Below, piece after piece: positions 32,579 to 41,161 of a stretch of DNA of 64,000 bases (its first letter is position 1; every line of letters begins with the position of its first letter). The stretch covers positions 44,943-108,942 of the forward strand of contig NZ_JALJZV010000011.1 of NCBI RefSeq assembly GCF_024171535.1, read 5' to 3'. This DNA is from Flavobacterium sp. HSC-61S13. Its GTDB lineage: Bacteria; Bacteroidota; Bacteroidia; Flavobacteriales; Flavobacteriaceae. Under the pieces are notes generated by a model, which saw only the letters and a program-made list of their open reading frames with translations, had not been told where the DNA came from and ran no database searches. A program made the position numbers and the translations under genes.

Positions 32579-34576
32579 TTACAAGGCTAAACTGAGGTTG
32601 ATAAAAATATTACGTCCGAGTCTCGGTATGTGGTTCCAATCGGCAAAGGTTGTATAGTTGGTATCTAATATGTTTTCAATTCCCGTTTTAAGGTTGAGGC
32701 TTTGCTTGCCAAATTGCCAAAGATATCCAGCATTGATATTAACTATGGCATAGGCGGCAGTGCGCTCTTCTCCATAAGTGGGGGCGAAATTACTTTTTAG
32801 AGCATTGCCTTGAAGTGCTAGCGCCGTATTAAAGCGTTCCTTTTTATACTGTAAACTGCTGGAATAGCTTAGGGGACTGATTAAAGGCAAATTGTTTTTG
32901 TCTGAATCCTGACCGTAGTGGTAATTGATGTTTCCGGTCCAGTTCCAGTGATCCGTAAATTGATAAGACAACATCCATTGAGCGGTAAAAATTTGTGCGT
33001 GATCTAGGGCTATATATCTTTTAACGCCATCAGCGCCTATGGTCATGGCGATAAAATCATCAACTGGTTTACCGATAATATAATCGCTTAAGTGGAAGAA
33101 AGACCCATTTAATTTTGATTTCCAACCGTTGTTTTCGTAGCTGATATATGCATTGGCTTCAAGTGATTTCTCATTTTTTAGATCTGGATTACCGATGTAA
33201 TCATAGCGATCTGAACTGTTGAATAGATAAAAGCCATAGGCTTCGGAAACAGAAGGGGCCCGTAAACCGTAGGCCAAACCTCCACCGAATTTCCATTTTT
33301 TCCATTCGTTCTCATAATTGATAGCTATATTTCCTAAGAATCGATTCTTACGAGACTCCATGTTTGGATAAAAAATCTGCATGCTTTCCAAGGCTGTATT
33401 ATTTTTGATTTCACTGGTTTGGTTGCCGAGGCTACCAGAAATATTTAGACTCTGACGCGCGTCAATTTGATAGAGATCTTTGATGAAAAGGCCGGTATAA
33501 AAAGTATGTACATCGGGCCAGGTATACATAAACATCGAAAGTTCATCGGGATTGTTTGGATACATAGTCATTTCGGCCAATGAAGTGTTTTGATAGGCAT
33601 TTAATTGGGCGGTCCATTGGTGTTTGTCCAAGCTACCGTTTAATTTGGAATACAATCCATAGGTGGTGCTCCATCCCGGCATATCCATATGTATGGGTAC
33701 AGCTGGGCGTTTGGTATCATCCATTCTATGGGTGATGGTATTGTAATATAGTTTGGTTTCCCAGTGATTTATAAATCCATCCTCAAAGTGACTCTCTAAT
33801 TTTATTGAGGTTATCAAGGCTTCCGCCAAGGATACATCCATCGGTAATGCAGGATATCCCACATCGGTAGCTTTGTCATAAATAACGGCTGCCTCGATGC
33901 GCTGGTGAGGATTCAAAGCATATCCGAGATTGGAAGCTAAATTGAGCTTTTTATAAGAGGAATACAAAACTTCTTCATTACCGCCAGCTCTGTAATTATC
34001 GGCATTTCTATATAAAGCAGAGCCGTCAAAATACCAACGTGGAGCGCTGTGATGAAAGGCGCCACCTAGGATAAATTGTCTGTTATTGCTGTCATAACCC
34101 GACTGGATATCTGCGTTGTTTTGAGCTTCTTCAGAAAAACTCCCTTTTTTACTGACTAAATCCATACCTCCACCAATTGTTGGACCGTGTTGACTACCTT
34201 GCTGGCCCGATGTCAATCGAACCATCGACAAATTATTGATTTCGACATAGGAAGTTATGGGATCCATTTTGTCGGTGCAGGCATTGAAAATATGCATACC
34301 GTCAATGGTTAATGAGGTACGCTCCGTTGGCATACTGTTGATTAAGGGTTCCCAGGCATAGGCTCCTCGTTTTACTAAAGAAACATTTTGAAATTGTTCT
34401 AAGTAACTATCTAAAGTTGCCAGTGGTTTAAAGGCGACGGGTTTTGTCGATTGCAGGATGACAATTTCAGATAGGGATTCGGGTTGAAGGGTATCTGTGA
34501 TGGTCTTTTGCCCAAAACTATTGAGGCAAAAGAACAGCGATACACTTAGGTATGATAAATGTTTTAAATGCTTCAT
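32579..34576 (-). CDS. TonB-dependent receptor, probable copper channel (OprC/NosA-like)
   Basis: The 665-residue receptor has a signal peptide (1-22, NSFG), a plug (about 30-145) and a barrel ending LSLAL. It has no CarboxypepD_reg domain, unlike the other two receptors here. The plug has FNACTDKMDPITSYVE: Cys100-x3-Met104 followed by DPxTSY is the pattern of the copper channel OprC of Pseudomonas, where CxxxM together with a His/Met pair on a loop binds copper. A His296-Met-Asp-Met299 cluster is also present. It is the last gene of a three-gene minus-strand unit with a Met/His-rich lipoprotein and a CNGSC protein. Copper as substrate is an inference. Confidence 0.82.
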   Translation of the reverse strand: MKHLKHLSYLSVSLFFCLNSFGQKTITDTLQPESLSEIVILQSTKPVAFKPLATLDSYLEQFQNVSLVKRGAYAWEPLINSMPTERTSLTIDGMHIFNACTDKMDPITSYVEINNLSMVRLTSGQQGSQHGPTIGGGMDLVSKKGSFSEEAQNNADIQSGYDSNNRQFILGGAFHHSAPRWYFDGSALYRNADNYRAGGNEEVLYSSYKKLNLASNLGYALNPHQRIEAAVIYDKATDVGYPALPMDVSLAEALITSIKLESHFEDGFINHWETKLYYNTITHRMDDTKRPAVPIHMDMPGWSTTYGLYSKLNGSLDKHQWTAQLNAYQNTSLAEMTMYPNNPDELSMFMYTWPDVHTFYTGLFIKDLYQIDARQSLNISGSLGNQTSEIKNNTALESMQIFYPNMESRKNRFLGNIAINYENEWKKWKFGGGLAYGLRAPSVSEAYGFYLFNSSDRYDYIGNPDLKNEKSLEANAYISYENNGWKSKLNGSFFHLSDYIIGKPVDDFIAMTIGADGVKRYIALDHAQIFTAQWMLSYQFTDHWNWTGNINYHYGQDSDKNNLPLISPLSYSSSLQYKKERFNTALALQGNALKSNFAPTYGEERTAAYAIVNINAGYLWQFGKQSLNLKTGIENILDTNYTTFADWNHIPRLGRNIFINLSLAL

Positions 34577-34635
34577 TTTTGAGTGGTGTTAGAGCTCTTT
34601 GCTTTATGAATTAGCAAAGAACTCTTTTTAATGGG

Positions 34636-35496
34636 TTAAAATTCCAATTCAAAAAACAAACTACTAGATAACGTAGTGTCGTCTATGGTTTCTCCTTTGA
34701 TAAGAGTGCCTGAATTATCTAGTAATTGCAAATTGATCTTCCAATATCCAGTCATAGTAAGAGATAATTTCCCATGATATAGCAGGTCACCTATCGATTG
34801 GGTTAAATGGACGTTGTTGGGAGAACTGTGATTTTGCATGCTAGGCATTCTAGGATCAATTTGAACTTTATATTGATTAACAATGGTGAAATTGTCCATA
34901 GATTCCATTTTAAACAGCGCCGTAGTCATATCATTAATCCCAATTTTTGGTGAATTTGGAGCGATTAAGGCGATCACATAATTTTTGTTGTCCGATCCTT
35001 TAAACGATTGGATTGTTTGATGTTTCGAAGGGAAAACATCCACTTTTTTAGAAACAACAACCTTTTGTCCGCGGTGTTCAAACTGAACTTCCAGTTCCCA
35101 GTAATTTTCATTTCCGTCGCTGGCCATTTGGAACATGAGATTACCTTCAAAAAGATTGGGCTTATTGTGGAAGGGTCTTAAGTTTAATACAGGTGCGCCA
35201 TGTTGCATGGTTCCCATATGCATAGTAGTTTTCCAATTTGTAAAAGTAATTTCACTGTTGTCAGTAGTGGAGATAGCTTTGATCCGTGCAACTATTTGGT
35301 TAGAACCAACTTGGAGCTGTTTTTGGTTTTGACTGTATAATTCAACGCTGTACTGATTGGTAGACAAGTCTTGTATTTTATGCCAACCTTCTATAGGGTC
35401 AACTTCTGGGTTTACTGGATTGGAATCATCTGAACTGCAGGAAGCTAGTATTAAAATGCTGCATAGTAATAGGGATATTGATTTTATTTTTTTCAT
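34636..35496 (-). CDS. Met/His-rich lipoprotein, putative periplasmic copper-binding
   Basis: The 286-residue lipoprotein (lipobox ILASCSSDD, about 17-25) contains two beta-sandwich segments resembling YtkA/FixH-like domains. One is about 45-150, with the Met/His cluster MHMGTMQHGAP. The other is about 160-286, with ALFKMESMDN, DPRMPSMQNHSSPNN and TMTGYWKINLQL. Met- and His-rich loops at these positions are typical of copper-handling periplasmic proteins. It sits 59 bases upstream of the OprC-like receptor and 69 bases downstream of the CNGSC gene, one transcription unit by spacing. The copper role is inferred from residues and context. Confidence 0.75.
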   Translation of the reverse strand: MKKIKSISLLLCSILILASCSSDDSNPVNPEVDPIEGWHKIQDLSTNQYSVELYSQNQKQLQVGSNQIVARIKAISTTDNSEITFTNWKTTMHMGTMQHGAPVLNLRPFHNKPNLFEGNLMFQMASDGNENYWELEVQFEHRGQKVVVSKKVDVFPSKHQTIQSFKGSDNKNYVIALIAPNSPKIGINDMTTALFKMESMDNFTIVNQYKVQIDPRMPSMQNHSSPNNVHLTQSIGDLLYHGKLSLTMTGYWKINLQLLDNSGTLIKGETIDDTTLSSSLFFELEF

Positions 35497-35565
35497 AATT
35501 TAGATCTTAATTAAATATAACAAAGCACTTCTCAATGGAGAAGAATTCAGGATTGCGATAATAAA

Positions 35566-35940
35566 TTAGATAAAAACTGGTGGGCGAAATAAAAGGGATA
35601 TCAGATCGAATTGATATAGTATTTGGTGGTAACTACTTGTTTTGGTGCTGATTATAGGGATTGAAGTCAGGGGGAAAATAACCTCTATATTTAAAGGTAA
35701 ATGCAACCACTGAAAGGGGAAGGATATGCTTTTAGTAAGCGTGGATATAGCGTTGTTTTCTTCGGCAGTTTTAGCCAATTCTTTCTTTAAGAAACAGCTG
35801 CCGTTGCAATGCATTTCTGGGCGATCCCGGTTTACACAAAGCTCATTTTTGATATAGTCATAATGGAGAGCAAACCCCACTACAGGGAGTACGGGTTTAA
35901 AAACAAATACCAATAAGAGTAAGACTAAAAATGATTTCAT
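35566..35940 (-). CDS. Small secreted or anchored protein with CNGSC motif
   Basis: The 124-residue protein has an N-terminal hydrophobic segment (1-24) and then HYDYIKNELCVNRDRPEMHC followed by NGSCFLKKEL: Cys35, Met43, His44, Cys45 and Cys49 form a compact potential metal site. The C-terminal half (about 70-124) is hydrophobic and aromatic. I recall similar CNGxC proteins near TonB receptors and YtkA-like proteins in other Bacteroidetes, but know no assigned function. It is first gene of the putative copper unit. The CxxxC spacing with His and Met suggests copper delivery or sensing; this is not proved. Confidence 0.72.
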   Translation of the reverse strand: MKSFLVLLLLVFVFKPVLPVVGFALHYDYIKNELCVNRDRPEMHCNGSCFLKKELAKTAEENNAISTLTKSISFPFQWLHLPLNIEVIFPLTSIPIISTKTSSYHQILYQFDLISLLFRPPVFI

Positions 35941-36367
35941 TACACAGTATTTCTGATCGTATTATACGGATTAGTGTTTAAATAGTATAAAACTGCTGCT
36001 GCGTTAACAAACGCGAGTCATAAACGGATATTCTTAGGGTATCAGTTGTTTTAGTATGCATCTAGTTATACTCAAATATAGTTAAAAAAAAAGTTAGTGC
36101 CTAGGTGATATTTATAAAATTACGACATTTATATAAAAATTATTAAAAAATATATTTTAATTGTTATAAAAGTTAATAAAAATAACTTTGAGGTTTAAAA
36201 GTATAATTTTTTTGATAATTACAAGTCAGTAACTGTGAACTAAAAGCATGGTTATAGAACATTTTTATACGATTTACGGTAGAATACCGTTATGTAAGCA
36301 ACAGGTTTTGTTACTTTGCGATTGAAATAATATGGGGCTTTAGCGGGCTGTTTTAAATAAAATTCGT
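35941..36367. other. Intergenic region, very A/T-rich, with divergent promoters
   Basis: It separates the putative copper unit from the DUF4421 gene. TTGTTACTTTGC at 36309-36320 is identical to the box in front of rpmB (40651-40662) and is the likely promoter core of the DUF4421 gene. GGGGCTTTAGCGGGCTGTTTTAAA (36334-36357 by position) resembles a segment at 37442-37466. No RNA gene or ORF was recognised in the rest. Confidence 0.5.
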
Positions 36368-37357
36368 TTGACAACAAAAATTAAAAAGGTAATTGTTGAA
36401 TTAAGAGGTTGGTGCTCTATGGTAGTATTAGCTTTTTGCTGTGGTAGTGTAGACATGTATTCTCAGGTGGATTCGACTTATATTAAGCCGTTTCACTTTC
36501 AGTATTCGGCACGTGCCTTTGTTGCAAAAAATACTTTTTCTTTAAATATCGATACTGAGAATAGAAAGGGAATTACTTTTGAGCCCAACAATCCGGTGCT
36601 TTTAGGATTGGGTTTCTCTTGGAAAAACTCCTCGTTGAATTTCGGATATGGTTTTTCTTCAATGCGGGAAAAGGATAAGGGAAAGACAAAAACCTTGGAC
36701 TTTCAATACCACCACTATGGAGAGCAGTGGATCTTGGATTTGTATGTATTGAACAACAAGGGTTTTTATAGGGAAGACAAAGATGTGGTGCATTTGTATC
36801 CAGATTTGCGAATCTCTTTGTTTGGTGCATTTTCACAATACGTATTTTCGGGTAATAAATTTTCTTTTGGAGCGGCCTTTGATCAAAATAAGCGACAGCT
36901 GCGTTCGGCAGGAAGTTGGTTACTAGGGGGGAATGTGTTTTATACGAGTATTAAAGGACAGCCGGCCGTTGATGATGCGTTTTATGGAGATGACAAGTGG
37001 AATATGCAATTAGGACCTAACGGTGGTTATGCCTATTCGTGGGTTTTTGCGCCCAATTTTTACCTAGCAGGGTCTTTTTCTATGGGCGTTAATGTCGGAA
37101 TTGAAAAGGAAAAGGATCAACGTAAATTCAGTGTGAATCCGTTGTTGTTTGGTCGGGTGTCCGCCGGATACAATGGACCGGATTGGACCGTGAATATTTC
37201 GGCACTAAACAATAAGGTTTACGTGAAATACGGCGACGATTATCAGCGCAGTTTAGACCCGAGTCAATACAAGGTGACTTTTGTAAAGCGTTTTGATTTA
37301 AAAAAAGAGATCTCGTTTCTAAAAAGAGATTTGAGATTTCCGTCTTTTAAGAATTAG
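36368..37357 (+). CDS. DUF4421 family outer-membrane protein
   Basis: The 329-residue protein matches DUF4421 by pattern. An N-terminal signal is followed by DSTYIKPFHFQYSARAF, NPVLLGLGFSWKNSSLNFGYGF, PDLRISLFGAFSQYVF, FYGDDKWNMQLGPNGGYAYSWVF and a C-terminal basic end. The strands suggest a beta-barrel. The start is uncertain: TTG 36368 gives a signal peptide with a Lys-rich n-region (TTKIKK), whereas the first ATG (36419) would leave it without positive charge, so TTG is preferred. Function is unknown. It has its own promoter-like box upstream. Confidence 0.78.
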   Translation: MTTKIKKVIVELRGWCSMVVLAFCCGSVDMYSQVDSTYIKPFHFQYSARAFVAKNTFSLNIDTENRKGITFEPNNPVLLGLGFSWKNSSLNFGYGFSSMREKDKGKTKTLDFQYHHYGEQWILDLYVLNNKGFYREDKDVVHLYPDLRISLFGAFSQYVFSGNKFSFGAAFDQNKRQLRSAGSWLLGGNVFYTSIKGQPAVDDAFYGDDKWNMQLGPNGGYAYSWVFAPNFYLAGSFSMGVNVGIEKEKDQRKFSVNPLLFGRVSAGYNGPDWTVNISALNNKVYVKYGDDYQRSLDPSQYKVTFVKRFDLKKEISFLKRDLRFPSFKN

Positions 37358-37546
37358 TTTATGACTGAGGGTCTTTGTAAAGAGGCAGGTGAAGCGATTT
37401 TTAAAATGTCTATTCTGCGAATACTTACACGGCTAAAACAAGGGGGCTTTAGCCCGGTGTTTTAAAATCTTAAAAACATAAATAGTGCCCGAACAAACGT
37501 CATTCAGATCAAAATCTATATATTTGTAAGAACACAAATATTTACA

Positions 37547-38323
37547 ATGGAACTTAAATTACACAGACCGATTTGTTTTTTCGATTTAGAAACGACAGGA
37601 GTGGATGTAGCGAAAGACAGAATAGTTGAGATTTCAATACTCAAAGTGTTTCCTAATGGAAATAAAGAAAGCAGAACGTGGTTGGTTAATCCAGAGCGAC
37701 CGATTCCCGCAGAAACTTCAGCCATACATGGTATTACTGATGAAAAAGTGGCTAATGAGCCTACTTTTAAACAGTTGGCGGCACAGGTATACAATATGAT
37801 CAAAGATTCGGATCTAGCCGGTTTTAATTCGGACCGTTTTGACATTCCTTTGTTGGCGGAAGAATTGTTGCGTGCAGAGGTTGATTTTGATATGAAAAAC
37901 CGTTTTTCTGTCGATATTCAGACTATTTTCCACAAAAAAGAAGAGCGTACGTTAAGTGCTGCATATCGATTTTATTGCGATCAAACGCTAGAGAATGCAC
38001 ACTCTGCCGAAGCGGATACCAATGCGACTTACGAGATTTTGAAAGCACAGCTGGATCGTTATGACGATTTGGAAAACGATATGAAATCGCTTTCAGAATA
38101 TACAACTAGAAAAAAATCCGTGGATTTTGCTGGATTTATAGCTTTAAATGCAGAGGGTCAAGAAGTGTTTTCCTTTGGTAAGCACAAGGGAGCCTTGGTA
38201 GATGATATATTGGAACGAGAGCCCGGTTATTTTGGCTGGATTCAAAATGCCGATTTTCCTTTATATACCAAAAAAGTGTTGACGGCCATCAAATTGCGTA
38301 AATTGAACAATAAATTTCAATAG
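37547..38323 (+). CDS. DnaQ-like 3'-5' exonuclease
   Basis: The 258-residue protein has an N-terminal DEDDh exonuclease domain (1-170): Exo I FFDLETTGVDVAKDRIVE, HGITDEKV, Exo II AGFNSDRFDIPLLAEEL and Exo III HSAEADTNATYEI. A short C-terminal domain (about 195-258) with FSFGKHKGALVDDIL and GYFGWIQNADFPLYTKKVL resembles the DUF3820 extension. Proteins like this act in DNA repair or RNA trimming; a role as the Pol III proofreading subunit is not shown by sequence. Its TAG stop is also the first three bases of a dispersed repeat element. Confidence 0.92.
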   Translation: MELKLHRPICFFDLETTGVDVAKDRIVEISILKVFPNGNKESRTWLVNPERPIPAETSAIHGITDEKVANEPTFKQLAAQVYNMIKDSDLAGFNSDRFDIPLLAEELLRAEVDFDMKNRFSVDIQTIFHKKEERTLSAAYRFYCDQTLENAHSAEADTNATYEILKAQLDRYDDLENDMKSLSEYTTRKKSVDFAGFIALNAEGQEVFSFGKHKGALVDDILEREPGYFGWIQNADFPLYTKKVLTAIKLRKLNNKFQ

Positions 38324-38398
38324 CCCCGATAGGAACGATATCCTTTTGCGGAACGATAGCGAAGCAAAAGATAAAGTGGATAGCGGGAAAAAGCTCCA
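38321..38398. repeat. Dispersed hairpin element, copy 1
   Basis: The element begins TAGCCCCGATAGGAACGATA and fills the gap between two genes exactly. It contains CTTTTGC / GCAAAAG complements around GGAACGATAGCGAA. A second copy lies in the opposite orientation at 51590-51668 with a compensatory change (CTTTTGT / ACAAAAG). It supplies the stop codon of the upstream exonuclease gene and ends 4 bases before the next ATG. Confidence 0.8.
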
Positions 38399-38402
38399 AA
38401 AA

Positions 38403-39014
38403 ATGAAAATAATTTGTATTGGTAGAAATTATCACGACCATATTTCAGAATTAAATAATGAAACTCCACAGGAGCCGATCTTGTTTTTAAAACCGGATAC
38501 GGCCTTGTTGCCCAAAGAGCAAGTTTTTGCGATTCCTGATTTTTCGAATGACATACATTACGAGGCAGAGATCGTGGTTAAGATTAGTAAAGTGGGTAAA
38601 TACATCGAACCTAAGTTTGCATCAAAATATTATGAATGGATCACCTTGGGAATCGATTTTACCGCTCGAGATATTCAAACAGAATTAAAAGCTAAGGGAC
38701 TGCCATGGGAGAAGGCTAAGGCATTTGATAATTCTGCAGTAGTAGGAGCGTTTTTGCCTAAAGAGACATGGGAATCGGTGGATCAGATCGATTTTGCCAT
38801 GGATATCAATCAGCAACGAGTTCAAACGGGAAACACCAGCCAGATGATTTGGAAAATTGATCAAATCATCGCATATGCCTCTCGTTTTTTTACACTGAAA
38901 ACGGGGGATTTGATTTTTACTGGTACTCCAGTAGGAGTGGGTAAGGTGCATCCAGAGGACTTGTTGGAGGGATATGTAGGAGCGGAAAAAGTATTTACCA
39001 TTCAAGTAAAATAA
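38403..39014 (+). CDS. Fumarylacetoacetate hydrolase family protein
   Basis: The 203-residue FAH-fold enzyme shows IGRNYHDHISELNNETPQEPILFLKP (N-terminal), HYEAEIVVKISK (metal-binding Glu pair), GIDFTARDIQTELKAKGLPWEKAKAFDNSAVVG and DLIFTGTPVGVGKVHPEDLLEG. The compact single-domain form is like acylpyruvases or oxaloacetate decarboxylase (FAHD1 type). ATG 38403 is chosen since the upstream in-frame extension (from 38346) is the translated repeat element. It is followed after 2 bases by an HPt-like gene that overlaps cinA, suggesting one operon. Confidence 0.9.
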   Translation: MKIICIGRNYHDHISELNNETPQEPILFLKPDTALLPKEQVFAIPDFSNDIHYEAEIVVKISKVGKYIEPKFASKYYEWITLGIDFTARDIQTELKAKGLPWEKAKAFDNSAVVGAFLPKETWESVDQIDFAMDINQQRVQTGNTSQMIWKIDQIIAYASRFFTLKTGDLIFTGTPVGVGKVHPEDLLEGYVGAEKVFTIQVK

Positions 39015-39016
39015 TT

Positions 39017-39376
39017 ATGGCGCTATATTACAATCTGGGATCTTTATATGAAAAATATCATAATGATGCCAATTTAGTCCAGGAGTATTTGATTGTTTTC
39101 TGTAAGGAGGCATCGAAAATGCTTAAAAAAATGAAGCTGGGAATCGAGGAAAAAAAACATGATGAGGTTCGGAAGTTGGTGTTAAAAATACAACCTAGTT
39201 TGGAGTTTTTAGGAATTGATGAAGCTTTTGATGAGGGAAGCAGTATTTTACTGTGGGCTGACAGTTGTGGTAAAAAGAAGGAAGTCAAGGAGATTTATAA
39301 GGTATTTAAATTGCATGTTAAAAACGCAACTAAAGAACTGAAAAAGGATTTTTCTATAGAGAAAAAACTGCGCTAA
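39017..39376 (+). CDS. HPt-like domain protein lacking the phospho-accepting histidine
   Basis: The 119-residue four-helix protein has the flavobacterial HPt layout: YNLGSLYEKYHNDANLVQEYLIVF, then a central helix VRKLVLKIQPSLEFLGIDEA. In usual homologues the central helix reads AHKxKPxLxxxG with the phospho-accepting His; here that position is Leu56. The protein therefore cannot be phosphorylated there, if my alignment is right. It overlaps cinA by one base (TAATG), so translation is coupled. Its role may be structural or regulatory without phosphotransfer; the family call is by pattern. Confidence 0.65.
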   Translation: MALYYNLGSLYEKYHNDANLVQEYLIVFCKEASKMLKKMKLGIEEKKHDEVRKLVLKIQPSLEFLGIDEAFDEGSSILLWADSCGKKKEVKEIYKVFKLHVKNATKELKKDFSIEKKLR

Positions 39377-40623
39377 TGAAAGCAACTATTATCACCATAG
39401 GCGATGAGATTTTGATCGGTCAAATCGTCGATACGAATTCGGCTTTTATCGCTAAAGAGTTAGATGGTTTGGGGTTTCAAATGGTTGAAATACTGACGGT
39501 TTCTGATGAGAAGGCGGCCATTGATACGGCTTTATTGCGACAGCTTGATCGCGTTGATTTGGTGGTGATAACTGGTGGATTAGGGCCGACAAAAGACGAT
39601 GTAACCAAGAAGGTTTTTTGTGATTTTTTTGGAGACCATTTGATCGAAAATCAAAGTGTTTTAACTCATGTTACCGCCTTGATGGAACGCTATTATAAAA
39701 GACCGATTTCTGAGGTGAATAAACAACAGGCTTGGGTGCCTTCACAGGCTCATGTATTGTTGAATAGGGTGGGTACGGCACCGGGAATGTTGATGAAAAA
39801 AGGGCAAACCTATTTTGTGTCTTTACCTGGAGTGCCTTTTGAAATGAAAACCATCGTTGTAGAAGAATTGATCCCGTGGATAAAAAAACAATTTTCGGGA
39901 TATCACATCGTACATAGAAATATAATTACCATCGGAATTGGTGAAAGTTTGTTGGCGGAATACTTGGAAAACTGGGAATCCAGCTTGCCAAAAGGTGTTT
40001 CACTGGCTTATTTACCAAGTCCAGGACGTGTTCGATTGCGTTTATCGACTTCTGGAAGTGATTTAGAAGCGTTGGAAAGCGTTTTGCAACAACAAATAAA
40101 TCTACTCCCAGATGCCGTTATTACTTACATTAGTAGTTTCGAAGATGAATCTTTAGAAATTACTGTGGCAAAATTATTTGATAAGTCAAAAAAAACCATT
40201 TCTTTTGCAGAAAGTTGTACGGGCGGAAGATTGGCACAATTGTTTTCATCGATTCCCGGCTCATCTGCATTTTTTAAAGGGGGTATAGTTACGTATGCTA
40301 CCGAGTCGAAAATTGATTTTCTTGGTGTTTCTGCTGAAACAATTGCTAAAAATTCCGTTGTTAGTGAACAAGTAGCAGTAGAGATGGCTCAAAAGGCCCG
40401 CCAAAAATTCAAATCGGATTATGCGATTGCAACTACAGGAAATGCGGGTCCCAGCAAAGGGGATTCTAATGCCGAAATCGGTACAGTTTTTATAGGGATT
40501 TCCACGCCGGAAAAGACTTTTGCAACCGAGTTTTTCTTTGGGCAACCACGAGAAAAGGTCGTTGAAGCAACCGTTTTAAAAGGCTTGGAGCTGATTTATA
40601 AGGAAATATTAAAAAATGTGTAA
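39376..40623 (+). CDS. cinA: CinA family protein (competence/damage-inducible, NMN deamidase domain)
   Basis: The 415-residue protein combines an N-terminal molybdopterin-binding-like domain (1-170, IITIGDEILIGQIVDTNSAFIA and ITGGLGPTKDDVTK) with a C-terminal CinA domain (about 255-410, ESCTGGRLAQLFSSIPGSSAFFKGGIVTY and TTGNAGPSKGDSNAEIGTVFIGI). The C-terminal domain has nicotinamide-mononucleotide deamidase activity in other bacteria, recycling NAD. Here it is a full-length two-domain protein. It starts within the stop of the preceding gene. Confidence 0.95.
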   Translation: MKATIITIGDEILIGQIVDTNSAFIAKELDGLGFQMVEILTVSDEKAAIDTALLRQLDRVDLVVITGGLGPTKDDVTKKVFCDFFGDHLIENQSVLTHVTALMERYYKRPISEVNKQQAWVPSQAHVLLNRVGTAPGMLMKKGQTYFVSLPGVPFEMKTIVVEELIPWIKKQFSGYHIVHRNIITIGIGESLLAEYLENWESSLPKGVSLAYLPSPGRVRLRLSTSGSDLEALESVLQQQINLLPDAVITYISSFEDESLEITVAKLFDKSKKTISFAESCTGGRLAQLFSSIPGSSAFFKGGIVTYATESKIDFLGVSAETIAKNSVVSEQVAVEMAQKARQKFKSDYAIATTGNAGPSKGDSNAEIGTVFIGISTPEKTFATEFFFGQPREKVVEATVLKGLELIYKEILKNV

Positions 40624-40630
40624 AAACATT

Positions 40631-40661
40631 TTGTTTAATACGTTTCTTTTTTGTTACTTTG
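40631..40661 (+). promoter_or_regulatory. Candidate promoter of rpmB-rpmG
   Basis: TTG (40631-40633), 20 bases, TTACTTTG (40654-40661): one mismatch from TAnnTTTG. The surrounding TTGTTACTTTGC also occurs at 36309-36320. Confidence 0.55.
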
Positions 40662-40699
40662 CACCCTGATTTTGAATAATGAAATAAAAGATATAAATA

Positions 40700-40936
40700 A
40701 TGTCAAGAGTTTGTGAAATTACTGGAAAGAGAGCAATGGTAGGAAACAATGTTTCCCACGCGATGAACAAAACTAAGAGAAAGTTTTCTGTTAACTTAGT
40801 TAAGAAACGTTTCTATATTGCTGAAGAAGACAGATGGGTTACATTAAAAATCTCTACATCTGCGTTAAAAACAATTAATAAAAATGGTATCACTGCTGTA
40901 TTGAAAGATGCAAGAGCAAAAGGATTAATGAAATAA
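40700..40936 (+). CDS. rpmB: 50S ribosomal protein L28
   Basis: The 78-residue protein begins [29 protein letters not shown], the L28 signature. It is the first of three short ribosomal-associated genes (L28, L33, DUF4295) spaced by 33 and 9 bases, a conserved flavobacterial operon. L28 binds 23S rRNA. The first Cys is present but the second zinc-ribbon pair is absent, so it is a zinc-independent form. Confidence 0.98.
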   Translation: MSRVCEITGKRAMVGNNVSHAMNKTKRKFSVNLVKKRFYIAEEDRWVTLKISTSALKTINKNGITAVLKDARAKGLMK

Positions 40937-40969
40937 TTAATTTAGACTACCTAAAAAAAATAGATCACA

Positions 40970-41152
40970 ATGGCAAAGAAAGGTAACAGAATTCAAGTAA
41001 TTTTAGAATGTACTGAGCATAAAGGAACTGGTCTTCCAGGAACTTCTAGATACATCACGACAAAAAACAAAAAAAATACTCCAGACAGATTAGAGATTAA
41101 GAAATTTAATCCTATCTTGAAGAAAGTAACTATTCACAAAGAAATTAAATAA
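40970..41152 (+). CDS. rpmG: 50S ribosomal protein L33
   Basis: The 60-residue basic protein ([48 protein letters not shown]…) has the L33 pattern. Only one Cys is present, so the zinc-binding CxxC pairs are lost. Second gene of the rpmB operon. Confidence 0.97.
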   Translation: MAKKGNRIQVILECTEHKGTGLPGTSRYITTKNKKNTPDRLEIKKFNPILKKVTIHKEIK

Positions 41153-41161
41153 TTAGTAGTC

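Noticed and set aside
38346..38402. N-terminal extension of the FAH-family protein
   Set aside because: The 19 extra residues are translated from a dispersed repeat element; family length and motif start fit ATG 38403.
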